Source: a candidate division BRC1 bacterium ADurb.Bin183 (lineage in GTDB: Bacteria; Sumerlaeota; Sumerlaeia; MWCT01). From it: a DNA stretch of 64,000 nt. Made by a program: the position numbers and the translations under genes. Each line of letters opens with the position of its first letter. The first letter of the stretch is position 1. The notes beneath the pieces are model-generated. The model made no database searches, had not been told where the DNA came from, and saw only the letters and a list, made by a program, of their open reading frames with translations. The DNA is taken from assembly GCA_002070185.1 (NCBI GenBank), contig MWCT01000014.1:39087-103086 (forward strand), given 5' to 3'. Shown here one piece after another: positions 36,751-45,744 of this stretch.

Positions 36751-37868
36751 AATCGGTCCTTCATATCTATAAAGATTATTTTCCGCCTGTTATTGGCGGA
36801 ATAGAAAAACACATCCATCAAGTTGCAGAAGGCACGCGCGATGAATACGATGTCCGCGTTCTCGTGGCGAACACCCGCTCTAAAACAGAAGTGGAGGACG
36901 TCAACGGCATAACTGTTATCAAGGCGGCATCGCTCGGGCGAATTGCATCATCGCCGATATGTCCCACATTTCCCAAACTCTTAAAAAAATATGCCGCAGA
37001 TATTCTTCATTTTCATTGCCCTAATCCTATCGGCGACATCTCCTATCTTATAAACCGACCATCCGGAAAAGTGGTCGTAACCTATCACAGCGATGTTGTC
37101 CGCCAGCGAAGCGCGATGATAATCTACGGCGCCCTTTTGCGCCGTTTCCTGCGCCTCGCATCAGTCATCATGCCAACCTCGCCCCAATATATTGACTCCT
37201 CTTCGTATCTATCCGATTGTCGGGATAAATGCGAGCCCGTTCCTCTGGGCATTGAAACAGACCGCTTCCAAAAAACGCCCGCCATAGAGGCGCAAGCGGA
37301 GGATATCCGCAAAAGCGTCGGCGGACAGCCCATCATCCTTTTCGTGGGGCGTTTGAGATATTACAAAGGTCTTCACTTTCTGATACAAGCCCTTCCGATG
37401 GTCAAAGAATCCCACCTCTTTATTGTCGGCGCCGGACCGGAGGAAACGCCGCTCCGCCGTCAGGCAAAAATGTTCAGAGTTGAAGACCGAGTCACATTTG
37501 TTGGAGCGGTAGAAGATGGAAAATTGCCGTTATATTATTATGCTTCGGATATTTTTTGCCTCCCCTCGCATCTTCGGAGCGAGGCTTATGGATTAGTTCA
37601 GCTGGAGGCGATGACATGCGGACTGCCTGTTGTGAGCTGCAACCTTAAGACAGGCGTTCCATTTGTGAATAAAGATGGCGAAACGGGAATAATCGTTGAG
37701 CCCGGTTCCCCTTCCGCTTTATCAAATGCGCTGAACCAATTGCTTTCAGATGTTGACCTCCGCAAGAAGTTGGGCTCTCAGGCGCAAAAGCGCGCCCTGG
37801 CGGAATTCGATGTCTCGGTCATGATTCGGCGCATCAAGGCGGTTTATGAGCGTGTGATTAGCTCTTGA
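36747..37868 (+). CDS. GT4-family glycosyltransferase
   Basis: This 373-residue GT-B enzyme is close to the mannosyl/rhamnosyltransferase type. The N terminus has DYFPPVIGGIEKHIHQVAEG, the central region VPLGIETDRF and ILFVGRLRYYKGL, and the C-terminal domain LPSHLRSEAYGLVQLEAMTCGLP... with the conserved Glu residues that bind the donor. The ATG at 36747 lies inside the stop of the preceding glycosyltransferase and has GAGAGAGGA in front; upstream in-frame starts are not used for that reason. It precedes rbfA after about 80 bp. Confidence 0.87.
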   Translation: MKSVLHIYKDYFPPVIGGIEKHIHQVAEGTRDEYDVRVLVANTRSKTEVEDVNGITVIKAASLGRIASSPICPTFPKLLKKYAADILHFHCPNPIGDISYLINRPSGKVVVTYHSDVVRQRSAMIIYGALLRRFLRLASVIMPTSPQYIDSSSYLSDCRDKCEPVPLGIETDRFQKTPAIEAQAEDIRKSVGGQPIILFVGRLRYYKGLHFLIQALPMVKESHLFIVGAGPEETPLRRQAKMFRVEDRVTFVGAVEDGKLPLYYYASDIFCLPSHLRSEAYGLVQLEAMTCGLPVVSCNLKTGVPFVNKDGETGIIVEPGSPSALSNALNQLLSDVDLRKKLGSQAQKRALAEFDVSVMIRRIKAVYERVISS

Positions 37869-37949
37869 CTCAAACCAGCCAAATGAATTGTTATTAACCT
37901 TCATGGCGAGCCTGTCGAACCATGAAATCAGCGATGATTGGAGTGTTTC

Positions 37950-38333
37950 ATGATTCCTTCCAGAATCAAACGCGTGGAAGAAGCCGTCAAAGAGCAAATC
38001 GCTCTAATACTGCAACAAGAAGTCAAAGACCCGCGCCTGAATTTTGTCACCGTTACAGCTGTGCATGTCAGCAAGGATACACGCAATGCAGATGTCTTTG
38101 TCACGGCGCATGATGAATCCGAAACGAACATCAAAAACATTTTGACAGCGCTGGAATCCGCATCCGGTTTCATCCGCCGCGAACTGGGCGAACGCGTGAC
38201 TCTGCGCCTTCTTCCCGCCTTGAAGTTTCATTATGACAAAACGCTTTCTGAAGGAATGCGCATAGACGCCCTGCTGCATCAATTGGAAAAAGAGGAAACC
38301 TCCGACGGCAAACGAAATCAAGAAGAGCCTTGA
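37950..38333 (+). CDS. rbfA: Ribosome-binding factor A
   Basis: RbfA is a KH-fold 30S maturation and cold-adaptation factor that acts on 16S rRNA. The 127-residue product shows RIKRVEEAVKEQIALILQQEVKDPRL, VSKDTRNADVFV and the C-terminal LRLLPALKFHYDKT with an acidic tail, all typical. The start is the ATG at 37950, with GGAG six bases before; an upstream in-frame TTG is less likely. Its usual neighbours infB, nusA and truB are absent. Confidence 0.94.
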   Translation: MIPSRIKRVEEAVKEQIALILQQEVKDPRLNFVTVTAVHVSKDTRNADVFVTAHDESETNIKNILTALESASGFIRRELGERVTLRLLPALKFHYDKTLSEGMRIDALLHQLEKEETSDGKRNQEEP

Positions 38334-38358
38334 TATTGTTCAAGCCCCAAAGCGATAC

Positions 38359-38381
38359 TTTCTTTTCATATATGAAAGAAA
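38359..38381. promoter_or_regulatory. Palindrome upstream of the DUF6917-like/Rid gene pair
   Basis: TTTCATATATGAAA (38364-38377) is a perfect 14-base palindrome. With one bulged base it extends outward to TTTC and GAAA. It lies about 35-55 bases before the ATG at 38415 and could be an operator or a weak hairpin. Confidence 0.4.
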
Positions 38382-38414
38382 TTAAACTCGATTATTTTAT
38401 TTCAGGCGGAGCAA

Positions 38415-38855
38415 ATGGCTGACCCTTACCAGAGCGGTGCCGCAGGAGCGGTGAAGTTTGTCGCAAAGCGTTCCGTGCTCGCTTCCGTTGCGGTGGTTTT
38501 GCAGGGAACTATTCATAATCGCGGGCTTGCCTTAATTCACCCGCAATCCCGATGTGTGAGAGAAAAAGAAATCTTTGAATTTATGGTGGCGGAGGATGAA
38601 GGCGCGGGACCGGGCAAGATAGCAAACTCCGTTAGATACTTGGGCTTTGCCGAGGTTGCCATCGGCGGCAATATACGCGTCGGCGATAAAGTGCTTTGCG
38701 ACGGCAAACTGCTCGGCTGGGTTGCGGGCTTTGATGAAACGCACATGCCCAACCATCTAAACGTTGCGTTGAAGGCATCAGAGGAAGCCCCCGCCATCGA
38801 AAAAACAATGAACCTGCGCTCCATTTTGCAATTCATCATGGAGGAAAACTCATGA
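38415..38855 (+). CDS. Conserved hypothetical protein, DUF6917-like
   Basis: The 146-residue protein has no signal peptide. Its conserved-looking parts are NRGLALIHPQSRCVREKEIFEFMV, RYLGFAEVAIGGNI, VGDKVLCDGKLLGWVAGFDETHMPNHLN. From memory these match a family called DUF6917, whose function is unknown; the barrel-like, Gly-rich pattern with a His-x-Pro-Asn-His motif could bind a metal or small molecule. GGCGGAG precedes the ATG. It overlaps the following Rid-family gene by four bases, so the two products are probably made together. Confidence 0.65.
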   Translation: MADPYQSGAAGAVKFVAKRSVLASVAVVLQGTIHNRGLALIHPQSRCVREKEIFEFMVAEDEGAGPGKIANSVRYLGFAEVAIGGNIRVGDKVLCDGKLLGWVAGFDETHMPNHLNVALKASEEAPAIEKTMNLRSILQFIMEENS

Positions 38856-39310
38856 CCTTTTCGCAAAAGCTCAAAGAACTTGGCTTAACCCTGCCGGAAG
38901 TGGCAAAACCAGTCGCCGCTTATATTCCCGCTGTTCGCACCGATTCGATTGTCTATTCCTCCGGACAACTCCCCATGGCGGCGGGAACGCTGAAATACAA
39001 AGGACGGCTGGGAGACAACATATCGTTGGAAGAGGCTTATGAGGCGGCGCGTATGTGCGCTATGAACGCCCTTGCAGCTGTATGCGCGGAGGCGGGCGGC
39101 ATTGACGCCATCGAGCGCATCGTCCGCGTCACAGGTTATGTGAATTCAACGCCGGAGTTCACGGAACAGCCAAAAGTGGTGAACGGCGCCTCCGAGTTGA
39201 TGCTCGCGATTTTCGGAGATGCCGGTCGTCATGCGCGGAGCGCCGTCGGCGTCAGCTCCCTTCCCCTTGGCGCGCCGGTTGAAGTGGAACTGATAGTAAA
39301 GTTAAAATAA
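38852..39310 (+). CDS. Rid (YjgF/YER057c/UK114) family protein
   Basis: This 152-residue protein belongs to the longer Rid subgroup. The core carries YSSGQLPM, a MNALAAVCAEAGGIDAIERIVRVTGYVNS region, and HARSAVGVSSLPLGAPVEVE with the Arg that contacts substrate in RidA. RidA hydrolyses reactive 2-aminoacrylate and other enamines; divergent members have unknown substrates. The ATG overlaps the previous stop as ATGA. The pairing with a DUF6917-like protein suggests a joint metabolic role, which is inference. Confidence 0.88.
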   Translation: MTFSQKLKELGLTLPEVAKPVAAYIPAVRTDSIVYSSGQLPMAAGTLKYKGRLGDNISLEEAYEAARMCAMNALAAVCAEAGGIDAIERIVRVTGYVNSTPEFTEQPKVVNGASELMLAIFGDAGRHARSAVGVSSLPLGAPVEVELIVKLK

Positions 39311-39343
39311 CTTAAAAATTATTTTAATGGGAGAAAATACTTT

Positions 39344-41365
39344 ATGAAACGTGTTTTTATTCCTTGGTTGGTTGTCTGCTTTGCATTGTTAACCATACTG
39401 AATGTTTCCGCTCAGAATCAAAGGGAAATGCTAAAGTTTGAAGAAAATGAGACTCTTGAAGAGATCCGAATCAAAATAGAACTAAACGGTTATGATTTCA
39501 AAGTTGGGCATAACCGAATTTTTGATATGACGCCCGAGCAAAAAAAGGCTTTTTTCAACCGCAAAAAACCCGCGGTTGTTAAAGAAGCCGCGCCCGATGA
39601 AGACATCGGTCCGCTGGCGGCTCACCTTGGCAGGGCTTTGCCCGCCTCTTTTGATTGGCGCAATTACAACGGGCATTCCTATATCGGCGACGTGAGCGAC
39701 CAAGGCAACTGCGGTGCTTGCTATGCGTTTAGCGCTGCCGCCGCCGCTGAAGGCGCTTGGAATTTTACAAATGGTCACTATGATTCTAAATGCCTTAATC
39801 TATCCGAAGCCTTCATCGCGTTCTGCCTGTCCGAATATTATGACGGATTTGGCGGGTGCGATGGGGCAAGTTATGATTATGAGGAACTTGCCGCTATTGT
39901 TAGATTTGGGCTGCCTCTGGAAACGGCTTTTCCTTACAAAGATACTTTAACCGCCTGCCTTACCTCGGCGTGGAACGCCCCGCGCGTTCATTTCAAATCA
40001 TGGCATCGAGTCCCATGCGGAGATGTTGACGCTATCAAAACCGCCATCATGACTTATGGCGTGGTGGATGCCGCCGTTGATGTTGTCGCCGCTTTTCAAG
40101 CTTACGAAAGCGGCGTATATGATGATACCAGCACCGACTGCCCCGCAAATCCTTGTTATTATACTGAAACCAATCATGCCATCGCCCTTGTTGGCTGGGA
40201 TGATGACGGCGATGCCGAAAACAGGGGTTATTGGATACTTCGCAATAGCTGGGGGAATTCGTGGGGCGAAAATGGTTATATGAGAATCCGCTACCGCGCC
40301 GCTCGAGTATCCTGCGCTGTCAGCTATCTTGTTGCGGAGCAAGTGCCCACACCCACGCCCACGCCTGTTTATGAGCCCGGCGATAACTGCCTCAAACCCA
40401 TCGCCGCGGCGGAAGGCGTTTACAAGGGCGATACAACAAACCTGCACAACTTTTACGACCCATCCCGCTCTCCTATTTGGCGCGAAACTTGGTCTTTGGC
40501 TGGTCCTGAGTGCGTCTATAAGGTTAATATTCCCGACCCCAGAACGATTGATGCGTTATATGTTAAAGTCGCAAGCGCCTCATTTGATAACGCCATTTAC
40601 GTTATGAGAGATTGCTCAAATCCCTCCGGCTCCCTCCTTGCTTATGCCGATGATTATTCAGATAAAACAGGCGAAATGCTTACTTGGAAACCCGACAAAG
40701 CAGGAGATGTTTATGTGGTCGTGGATAGCTATAACCCCAATATCTTTGGCGCGTTCATGCTTCAAATCAGCCTGAGCGGGGATGTCCCTCTGCCAACGCC
40801 CACAGCAACGCCTACCCCGACTTCTCCGCCGCCAACTCCGACGCCCTTCCCGGATCTCAAAAACGAGGAATTTATTTATGAATTTGTGACGACCGATAAT
40901 TATGCCGAAGGCTGGAAACCCACAACCGTCAGCATCTTCTCCCTGCCCCGATTTATAATAACCCCGGGCAAAATCGGATTTTCCGCCAATGGCAGCCCCA
41001 ATTGCTACGGTTCATGGGAAAGCCCCTATCATAAATTCACAAAAGGGCAAACATACAAAGCCAGCTTCAAAGTCTGGTCAAGCATCAAAGACCCCAAAAA
41101 AGTCCCCTCCTTCCGATTCCGCGCAGAGGATAGCACCTTCCAGACCATCGCCACACTGAATGTCAATAGTCACGGAACGGCGGAAAGCTCCCCCACGGAC
41201 ACCGTTTCCCAGACCTATGAACTCATCTATCGCCCATCCAACTCCGCTTTGGCAAACGGGTATCATCTCACATTTGATCTGGTTAATTTTGGAACGGAGG
41301 ATGACCCCAACGCGCAAATTATGCTGGATTCGGTAGAAATTAAAAAAGTGTCGGTTTATCCCTGA
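39344..41365 (+). CDS. Secreted papain-like (C1A) cysteine protease with PPC-like and CBM-like domains
   Basis: A Sec signal peptide ends near SAQ (residues 22-24). A short propeptide (LEEIRIKIELNGYDFKVGHNR) precedes the C1A domain at about 95-330. The catalytic residues are C126 in CGACYAF, H278 in TNHAIALVGW and N301 in RNSWGNSWG. The usual Trp after the active-site Cys is Tyr. A Pro-Thr linker leads to a beta-sandwich PPC-like domain (about 345-480), a second Pro-Thr linker and a C-terminal jelly-roll-like domain (about 515-673). The product is probably exported and binds a surface or polymer. It faces ribF convergently, two bases apart. Confidence 0.85.
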   Translation: MKRVFIPWLVVCFALLTILNVSAQNQREMLKFEENETLEEIRIKIELNGYDFKVGHNRIFDMTPEQKKAFFNRKKPAVVKEAAPDEDIGPLAAHLGRALPASFDWRNYNGHSYIGDVSDQGNCGACYAFSAAAAAEGAWNFTNGHYDSKCLNLSEAFIAFCLSEYYDGFGGCDGASYDYEELAAIVRFGLPLETAFPYKDTLTACLTSAWNAPRVHFKSWHRVPCGDVDAIKTAIMTYGVVDAAVDVVAAFQAYESGVYDDTSTDCPANPCYYTETNHAIALVGWDDDGDAENRGYWILRNSWGNSWGENGYMRIRYRAARVSCAVSYLVAEQVPTPTPTPVYEPGDNCLKPIAAAEGVYKGDTTNLHNFYDPSRSPIWRETWSLAGPECVYKVNIPDPRTIDALYVKVASASFDNAIYVMRDCSNPSGSLLAYADDYSDKTGEMLTWKPDKAGDVYVVVDSYNPNIFGAFMLQISLSGDVPLPTPTATPTPTSPPPTPTPFPDLKNEEFIYEFVTTDNYAEGWKPTTVSIFSLPRFIITPGKIGFSANGSPNCYGSWESPYHKFTKGQTYKASFKVWSSIKDPKKVPSFRFRAEDSTFQTIATLNVNSHGTAESSPTDTVSQTYELIYRPSNSALANGYHLTFDLVNFGTEDDPNAQIMLDSVEIKKVSVYP

Positions 41366-41367
41366 CA

Positions 41368-42315
41368 TCAGCCCGGACGGGCAAGAAATCTGCGGGCATA
41401 TTGTTCATCGCGGCGCAGCTGCTCCACAAGAGCCTCTGCGCCGTCGAATTTCATCTCCATCCTCAGCCGCTGGATAAAATATATCTCAATTGTCCTATCC
41501 ACAAGATCCCCGTCGAAATCAAAAACGTGAGCCTCAATGCTGAAATGCTGAGGTTCAAAAGTTGGATTCGTCCCGATGCTCATCATACCATTGTAACAAT
41601 GATTGTCAATAATGACGCGCACGGCATAAACGCCGTATGCCGGTATTAATAAATCATCGCGCGGTTCAAGGTTGGCGGTGGGATAAGAAAGGTGGCGTCC
41701 GCGCCCGAAACCTTTGATGACGCGTCCTCGAATAGAGTATGGACGCCCCAGAAATTCCGCCGCCGTCGCAACCATACCCTGCGTGACCATTTCGCGTATC
41801 TTGGTGCTGCTGACCACAATCCCCCGAATCTTGACCGGTTCCATGCATTCCACCGAAATGCCAAATTGCCGCCCCATGAGACTCAGCGTTTCCACATTGC
41901 CGGAGCCGCCCTGCCCGAATTGAAAATCATACCCGCACACAACATGGCGCGCGCGCAGCCTCTGCGCCAAAATCTCGCGGATAAAAACCTCCGCAGAAAG
42001 ATTCGCAACCGCGCGGTCAAAGGGAATTAGAACAATCAAACGCAGTCCCAAATCCTCAAAAAGCCGAACACGCAGGTCATCCGGCGTCAAGCGGGGCGGC
42101 ATATACGATGGCGCAAGCACAGATAGCGGATGATTGGAAAAGGTTAATACAGCCGGAATTGCGTCCGCCGCCTGCGCCGTTTCCACCGTGCGCCGTATCA
42201 AAGCCTGATGCCCAATGTGAATCCCGTCAAACGCGCCAATGGTCGCATGCGTCGTCTGCCCTTCGGGCAGCGCCATCAAATCATCAAGATTATTTATGAC
42301 CGTAATATTATTCAT
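41368..42315 (-). CDS. ribF: Bifunctional riboflavin kinase / FAD synthetase
   Basis: RibF converts riboflavin to FMN and then to FAD. The N-terminal adenylyltransferase domain has TIGAFDGIHIGHQALI (HxGH-type) and a VVSSTKIREMV motif. The C-terminal kinase domain shows GRGRHLSYPTANL with the PTAN motif and PAYGVYAVRV. Length (315) is normal. No ribosome binding site is obvious at the ATG; it lies 60 bp after the radical SAM gene on the same strand and may be co-transcribed. No FMN riboswitch is seen. Confidence 0.95.
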   Translation of the reverse strand: MNNITVINNLDDLMALPEGQTTHATIGAFDGIHIGHQALIRRTVETAQAADAIPAVLTFSNHPLSVLAPSYMPPRLTPDDLRVRLFEDLGLRLIVLIPFDRAVANLSAEVFIREILAQRLRARHVVCGYDFQFGQGGSGNVETLSLMGRQFGISVECMEPVKIRGIVVSSTKIREMVTQGMVATAAEFLGRPYSIRGRVIKGFGRGRHLSYPTANLEPRDDLLIPAYGVYAVRVIIDNHCYNGMMSIGTNPTFEPQHFSIEAHVFDFDGDLVDRTIEIYFIQRLRMEMKFDGAEALVEQLRRDEQYARRFLARPG

Positions 42316-42375
42316 GATTGTTTTTGTTAATATCCCATATTTCGAAATTCATAACCCGCAAACCGACATCTCCGC

Positions 42376-43434
42376 CTATTTCCACGGGTCATACGCATCA
42401 AGCGAAGCCGCCGGACGCGCCATAGACTCCCCGCGGCTGGCGGCGATTTCCAACGTCATGTTAAATGACTGACCCTCACCCTCAAAGATGGGATATTTTC
42501 CCCCCGGCAAAAAACGTTTCGATGCGCAGGTTGAATGCGTCGCCAACCAGTATAGATGATCCACGCCCGCCATGCGCGCCAGTTCCTGCGCCCTCTGAAT
42601 CTCCTCATCAGAGTCGTTCCATTCAAAAAGGATATATTGCCATGTGATGCGGGGGCGGTCGGAGCCGGCGGCATTTCGCGTTGCAACAAGCCCAGCCATA
42701 TTTTGATAAACCTTTGAAAAATCTCCGCCTACTCGATACTGGACGTAAGTTTCTTGCGAGGCGCCGTCAACCGAGATTTTGACATAATCCACACTTGTTT
42801 CAACAAGGGCTTTTTGCATCTCCGCGCCGATGAAGAGCCCGTTGGTCTCTATGCTGATGAAGAGATGGGGGATTTTTTCCCGCGCATAGCGGAGCATATC
42901 AACCGATTGAGGATTCATCAACGGTTCGCCCAGCATGTGAAAACGGATATGCTTCAACGTGGGCGACGCCTCGTCTATCACCTTCTTGAACGCCTCAAGG
43001 GAGAGCGCCGTGCGAGGACGAATAAAAAAATTCTCCTCCCACATCCGCGTCAAATCGCAGTTCGGGCAGCGGAGGTTGCAGTTGAAGATAGGGTCAATTT
43101 GAAGCCATTGGATGCCGCGCCCCTCGACGGTTTCATTGCCCGTGCGGGGGCGGACGCGCAACGGGCAGCGGACGCATTGCGGCGGCAAATCCCCCGATAT
43201 CATACGGCGGCGCAGATCCCGATACCGCTCGCCGCCGAAGATTTCCTCCAGCGGCTGCGTGTTCACATTGCCCAGCACCCGCCCCTCAAAGATATCCGTG
43301 CAGGCGCAGGTGACACTGCCATCGGCAAGGATGGACATGGACTCGAACACCTCGCTGCAAATCAGGGCGGAAGGCGCGGCGTTTTTCCGCGGCGGTCGGA
43401 GCCGACTTTTGATTTTAATCCAAAAATTTCGCAT
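42376..43434 (-). CDS. Radical SAM protein with N-terminal SPASM-like cysteine domain
   Basis: The start is placed at the ATG at 43434 (352 residues), five bases after AAGGAG; the frame is open upstream through a repeated sequence. The radical SAM cluster motif is FNCNLRCPNC (C-x3-C-x2-C), with a glycine-rich HMLGEPLMNP and ISIETNGL following. Before it, residues about 25-90 carry a second Cys-rich set (CSEVFESM, VTCACTDIF, CVRCP), like the auxiliary-cluster SPASM domain but placed at the N terminus instead of the usual C terminus. SPASM enzymes modify peptides, sugars or other substrates. No peptide substrate gene is obvious nearby. Confidence 0.8.
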   Translation of the reverse strand: MRNFWIKIKSRLRPPRKNAAPSALICSEVFESMSILADGSVTCACTDIFEGRVLGNVNTQPLEEIFGGERYRDLRRRMISGDLPPQCVRCPLRVRPRTGNETVEGRGIQWLQIDPIFNCNLRCPNCDLTRMWEENFFIRPRTALSLEAFKKVIDEASPTLKHIRFHMLGEPLMNPQSVDMLRYAREKIPHLFISIETNGLFIGAEMQKALVETSVDYVKISVDGASQETYVQYRVGGDFSKVYQNMAGLVATRNAAGSDRPRITWQYILFEWNDSDEEIQRAQELARMAGVDHLYWLATHSTCASKRFLPGGKYPIFEGEGQSFNMTLEIAASRGESMARPAASLDAYDPWK

Positions 43435-43454
43435 CATCGCTCCTTCGCCACAAA

Positions 43455-43600
43455 TATGTTCTGACACAACATCACCCCGAACCAATTGTCCAATATTTTT
43501 GTTGAAATCCCGCAAAGAAGTTTCCTTTTTCACCCAGAGCCGGCAAAAAAATTGAGATAACAAATCCGTATGTTGCATGCGGTAAAATCAAATATTTTAA
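43455..43600. repeat. Copy A of a repeated sequence (core 43470-43513)
   Basis: A 44-base core beginning CATCACCCCGAACCAATTGT is shared with copy B at 45761-45804 in the same orientation, with one mismatch. Similarity continues weakly downstream through AAAAAAATTGAGA and CAAATATTTT. Copy A overlaps the leader of the radical SAM gene. Confidence 0.8.
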
Positions 43601-43640
43601 GTTGATGATAAGGTAGGGTAAATAAAAATAAATGGGATAA

Positions 43641-43675
43641 AAAAACCGGGGAGACTTGCATCCCCCCGGTTTTTC
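43641..43675 (-). terminator. Rho-independent terminator of the secreted beta-rich protein gene
   Basis: Read on the minus strand, AAAAACCGGGG pairs with CCCCGGTTTTT around a short loop and is followed by a run of T. It lies about 30 bases after the stop at 43705. Confidence 0.85.
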
Positions 43676-43704
43676 AAAATACTGAGCCAAAAGGCTCGAT
43701 TAGA

Positions 43705-45432
43705 TTAATACATTTTCCAATCTTTTACGCCTGATACGGCGCCAATCAACGTCCAATCAGAGAAGGTTGTTATACCCGTAACCGTCGCTGTGTTGTTCAC
43801 AGTGTCAATCGTGGTTGGATAAGAAGTCCAAGTTGCGCCATCCCAAGCCGCCGCTATCATATTGGCTTCTTCCAGACCGCCTGTAACATCGCCGTCGAGA
43901 TAATGGAACACAAGCGTTGCCGTAACCCCGCTAATACCGGAGGGCGTGATTGTCCAATAACGATCAAGCGTTTTGGCAGGATCTGCAGCATTGGGATGAT
44001 CCCCATCTTTAACTGAGGCTGCAATCGTTCCAGTGCCCGTGCCAGCAGCGGTAATGTCAATCTCAACCGGAGTAGATTGGGTTGTGCCGATTGGGAAGAG
44101 ACGGTTGCCGAGTACTGTGGCATCAATGGAGCGGGTTAACGCGCTGATAACATATCCGTTGGCGGGGAGGGCGATGTCTTTTGCTGTGATGATTTTGCCG
44201 TTGGTTGTAATTGTGCCTGCCTCCAGTGTAAGCAGTCCGGAAATGGTAACATCACCAGCCAATGAAATGCCGGCGGCAGCGTTCACAGTCATGTTGGGCA
44301 GCGTTATGCCAGCCCAGTTGATGGTCTTTGAAGAAGCGCCGTCATGCACAACGGTCAAAAAGGAACTGGTAGGGGGCGTGATTTGTGCGGCATTCTGAAC
44401 GTCAACATTTCCGCTGATTGTCCATGTGCGCGCCGCCGTAAACGCTGGATCATAAATTAACGATGTTCCCTCGTTTTGGATGATAAAGTCGCCGCCGATT
44501 GACCAGTTGCCCGTTTGACCGCTGATATTCATATTGCCCTGGATATAAGTACCAGGTTTGATTCCCCCAGGGGATTTGAGCAGAACGCAATCATTCAACA
44601 TAACCAGCGGAGAGCCGCCGCCCAAGGCGCGATGAGCTAAATATTCACCCCAATAAAAATTGGCATAAGTTCTGCCGCTGGTTGCCGGGATGGCACACCA
44701 AGAGGTATATGATGAGCCGCTCTCAAAAATGACACAGCTATTGGGAGCTGCAAGGGCAAAAGGGTTGGAACCCGTTCCGCCATTAAAATAACCGTCTTTC
44801 AAGCCGCCCTGATAATAGTGCGAACCCGACTCAAAGATAACGCCATTATTGACTGAAGCTGGCAAACCGGCTCCGGAAGTTCCGCCGAATCCGCCGCCTG
44901 CGCCTGTTGTTGTTGGCGCCATTGCCGCGGTTGAGCCGCTTTTGAACTTCAACCCGCTGGCTTGCATTGCTATAATTCTATTTTGCAAGGATGCAGCTTC
45001 AGAATTAAAAATAACATCTCCATAAATCTCGCCGGTGCTGGCATTGTTAATTTCCAAAACCAGATAAGCACCGGCAACGTTGCTGGTAATTTTTAATGTG
45101 CTGCCGGCGTTGACGAGCAAAGCCTGAGCGCCGCCGGATACCGTCAGCTGGCATGCGCCGCTTTGGGGACGCAGGGCAACATAGGCGTTACCGGTGATTA
45201 TCAATTTGCCGATAGTTTGCGTGGGGACATTGTTCAATTCCACAGCGCCGGTTAAGGAAGCGCCATCAACCGTCAGAATATCGGTGTTTGCCGGTGTTGC
45301 ACGATTGGGATTCCAACTTGCCGCCGCTTGAAAATCGCCAGCGCCTGTTGGGACATTCCAAGTATATGTGTTCTGGGCTTGAACACTCAATGCCAAAGCC
45401 ATCACAAAAAACAATACAACAATCTTTTTCAT
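43705..45432 (-). CDS. Secreted beta-rich surface protein of unknown function
   Basis: The 575-residue protein starts with a clear Sec signal peptide ending near VQAQ (about residue 20). The mature part is rich in Gly, Thr, Ser, Ala and Asn with repeating short hydrophobic strands such as QTIGKLIITGNAYVAL and GDVTISGLLTLEAGTI, as in parallel beta-helix or autotransporter-like proteins. The last 60 residues (DRYWTITPSG, ATLVFHYLDGDVTG) resemble the C-terminal module of large secreted proteins in Bacteroidetes-like genomes. It has two ribosome-binding-like sites in its leader and its own terminator, so it is monocistronic. It sits between the two copies of a repeat. Adhesion is a guess. Confidence 0.7.
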   Translation of the reverse strand: MKKIVVLFFVMALALSVQAQNTYTWNVPTGAGDFQAAASWNPNRATPANTDILTVDGASLTGAVELNNVPTQTIGKLIITGNAYVALRPQSGACQLTVSGGAQALLVNAGSTLKITSNVAGAYLVLEINNASTGEIYGDVIFNSEAASLQNRIIAMQASGLKFKSGSTAAMAPTTTGAGGGFGGTSGAGLPASVNNGVIFESGSHYYQGGLKDGYFNGGTGSNPFALAAPNSCVIFESGSSYTSWCAIPATSGRTYANFYWGEYLAHRALGGGSPLVMLNDCVLLKSPGGIKPGTYIQGNMNISGQTGNWSIGGDFIIQNEGTSLIYDPAFTAARTWTISGNVDVQNAAQITPPTSSFLTVVHDGASSKTINWAGITLPNMTVNAAAGISLAGDVTISGLLTLEAGTITTNGKIITAKDIALPANGYVISALTRSIDATVLGNRLFPIGTTQSTPVEIDITAAGTGTGTIAASVKDGDHPNAADPAKTLDRYWTITPSGISGVTATLVFHYLDGDVTGGLEEANMIAAAWDGATWTSYPTTIDTVNNTATVTGITTFSDWTLIGAVSGVKDWKMY

Positions 45433-45570
45433 AACAATAATCCTCCTTTAGAAAAACGATAAAAACAAATAAGGTAGGTTCCTTCAACCTGCTAAAACGC
45501 GCTTACACATCACCTCCTTAAAACAAACAAAAATTTCACGCAATAAACATCGCTGCGAACAAGACCTTTC

Positions 45571-45600
45571 TTCATACCGTTTTCATAGATTGCAAGTCAA
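45571..45600 (-). promoter_or_regulatory. Sigma-70-like promoter for the secreted beta-rich protein
   Basis: On the minus strand TTGACT (45595-45600) and TATGAA (45571-45576) are 18 bases apart. The resulting leader would be about 130 bases and contains AAGGAGGTGAT near 45516 as well as the site used at 45432. Confidence 0.4.
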
Positions 45601-45744
45601 GTTGTTTTTAAGGATATTTTGAACCGTTTCCCCTTACTTAGACCAATCATATTTCAAAAAGGGAGTAGCGCCGCAGAGTTTTTGGAAAAGGCAGAACACA
45701 AAATCCCGCTTATAACCACAGCCGTTAAAGCAACCGACAACGGC

